This document shows, in pieces, positions 63,220 through 64,000 of a stretch of 64,000 nt of DNA (position 1 is its first letter; each line of letters opens with the position of its first letter). The DNA comes from an uncultured Acetatifactor sp. (GTDB taxonomy: Bacteria; Bacillota; Clostridia; Lachnospirales; Lachnospiraceae): NCBI GenBank assembly GCA_910586515.1, contig CAJUGL010000004.1:13068-77067 (forward strand). The letters are read 5' to 3'. The notes under the pieces are model-generated. The model saw only the letters and a list, made by a program, of their open reading frames with translations, was not told where the DNA came from and made no database searches. Position numbers and translations under genes: made by a program.

Positions 63220-63666
63220 TTACTTCAGACAAAACAGAGCCTTTTCGTAATCTTTCACGTAGTACTTTATATTTTTGCGTCCCTTTTGAAGGACAGTATG
63301 GCCCTCCGACTCCAGTTTTTCTTTTTGCGCCTCTATGCCGCCGGGATATTTTGCGTTCAGTTCGCCGTTTGCCTTTAATGTACGCCAATACGGAGTTTTA
63401 TCTTCGGAACGCTGATAGCTTGCCCATGCCGCAATGGACACGAATATACCTGCTGTAATCGGTTCCGTAAAATCTGCGCCGTTTATATCTGCAAAGTATT
63501 CTCTGATCTGCCCCACTGTAATCAGCTTTCCGAATGGGACAAGCCGCATTACCTTGTCATACGCAATCGGCGGAGCAAAGTACATTCTGCTTCCGCCATA
63601 TTTTTCAATGCTTTTTGGGTCTGTAATTGTCTGAAACTTTGGCATATCCTTACTGTCGTTCAGCAT
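63220..63666 (-). CDS. Alkyltransferase-like (MGMT-family) protein
   Basis: This 148-residue protein has the DNA-binding fold of O6-alkylguanine transferases: YDKVMRLVPFGKLITVGQIREYFA, TAGIFVSIAAWASYQR, TPYWRTLKANGELNAKYPGG and EGHTV. The usual PCHRV active-site cysteine is replaced, as in ATL proteins that flag alkylated bases for other repair. The ribosome site at ATG 63666 is weak; another Met lies eight residues on. Confidence 0.8.
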   Translation of the reverse strand: MLNDSKDMPKFQTITDPKSIEKYGGSRMYFAPPIAYDKVMRLVPFGKLITVGQIREYFADINGADFTEPITAGIFVSIAAWASYQRSEDKTPYWRTLKANGELNAKYPGGIEAQKEKLESEGHTVLQKGRKNIKYYVKDYEKALFCLK

Positions 63667-63830
63667 TCCATTAAAATCTTTTTATCTTCATTTGCCATAT
63701 GATTTTCACACTTCCTGCTTTGATTATAATGAAGTATAATGTTCCATGCAATGAGACGGTTTAAAAAAGTTGGGAATAGGAAAAACAGGTTGTTTTTCTC
63801 CAATCGGACAGTAGAACGGCAATTTTTTCA

Positions 63831-64000
63831 TCATTTGCGTTTACCAAGCAAATTAGAAGCCGCAACAATGGCAGGGAATACGACGGCCGCAACTACCCAA
63901 ATTATCCAACTATATCCCCAATTATTTGTAGAAAGGCTATATCCTAAATATACGGCAGCAGCAATTGACCAATATACAACCGAAATATTCGTTGTGACAG
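63831..64000 (-). CDS. C-terminus of a membrane protein, cut by window end
   Basis: The last 55 residues (VTTNISVVYWSIAAAVYLGY...WGYSWIIWVVAAVVF...LLGKRK) are visible, with two membrane helices and a TGA at 63831-63833. The YLxxS...W.xSWIIW pattern is common at the end of small XRE regulators with membrane tails. The N-terminal part lies outside the window, so the family is uncertain. Codon use is AT-richer than in most of the window. Confidence 0.6.
   Translation of the reverse strand, partial: VTTNISVVYWSIAAAVYLGYSLSTNNWGYSWIIWVVAAVVFPAIVAASNLLGKRK

Overview
The window looks like chromosomal DNA of a gut-type Lachnospiraceae (Clostridium cluster XIVa) bacterium. The signs are strong AGGAGG-type ribosome sites, TTGACA/TATAAT promoters, tight minus-strand operons, moderately high G+C, and gene families typical of that group: VanW, CmpB-type membrane proteins, DUF2975 plus XRE pairs, GHKL/LytTR signalling, a heterodimeric ABC exporter and class II GalT. 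I see no rRNA, tRNA, CRISPR array or intact insertion sequence. The two ends cut genes at 1 and 64000.

Layout. 1-6.3 kb holds protein folding and turnover genes: a parvulin-like foldase, an M3 oligopeptidase, pyrrolidone-carboxylate peptidase and an esterase. 6.4-12.5 kb holds a DUF2264 remnant and then a complete biotin operon behind a BirA operator: membrane S-component-like gene, bioW, bioF, bioB, bioD, bioA. It converges on glpK. 14-24 kb carries a Sel1-repeat protein, a GNAT enzyme, a heterodimeric ABC exporter, a CmpB-type protein and a DUF2975/XRE/DUF4153-like run. 24.4-30.9 kb is an antimicrobial-resistance-like module (ABC ATPase, FtsX permease, sensor kinase, OmpR-type regulator) split by about 1.2 kb of mobile-element debris. 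31-37.7 kb has an SGNH esterase, a MarR-controlled MATE pump, a large ECF-like sigma factor, TatD and a histidine phosphatase. 37.8-44.7 kb is an unusual signalling island: two LytTR regulators and two GHKL kinases, followed by two ABC exporter subunits. 44.8-53.3 kb is housekeeping: TrmL, an aminotransferase with an Lrp-type regulator, an AIR-synthase-like protein, VanW, a radical SAM protein and a phosphoesterase. 53.3-58 kb is sugar use: GH13 lipoprotein, galK, galT. 58-60 kb is an AT-richer, probably acquired Septu-like defence pair. 60-64 kb holds gene fragments, a GntR/ABC operon, a broken MerR gene and an ATL-like DNA-repair protein.

A family of short palindromic elements runs through the window. 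Five copies carry the full palindrome, at 8237, 19959, 28685, 32145 and 34114, and two solo half-copies lie at 44045 and 47046. One copy is a 140-bp unit with 16-bp terminal inverted repeats and nested hairpins. Most copies lie just past a gene's stop codon, and one supplies the last codons and the stop of bioW.

The observations most worth following are this repeat family, the Septu-like pair whose PtuB partner seems to have lost its HNH core, the kinase-regulator-regulator-kinase island, the non-BioY membrane gene in a BirA/BioW operon, and the sigma factor with a long C-terminal extension.
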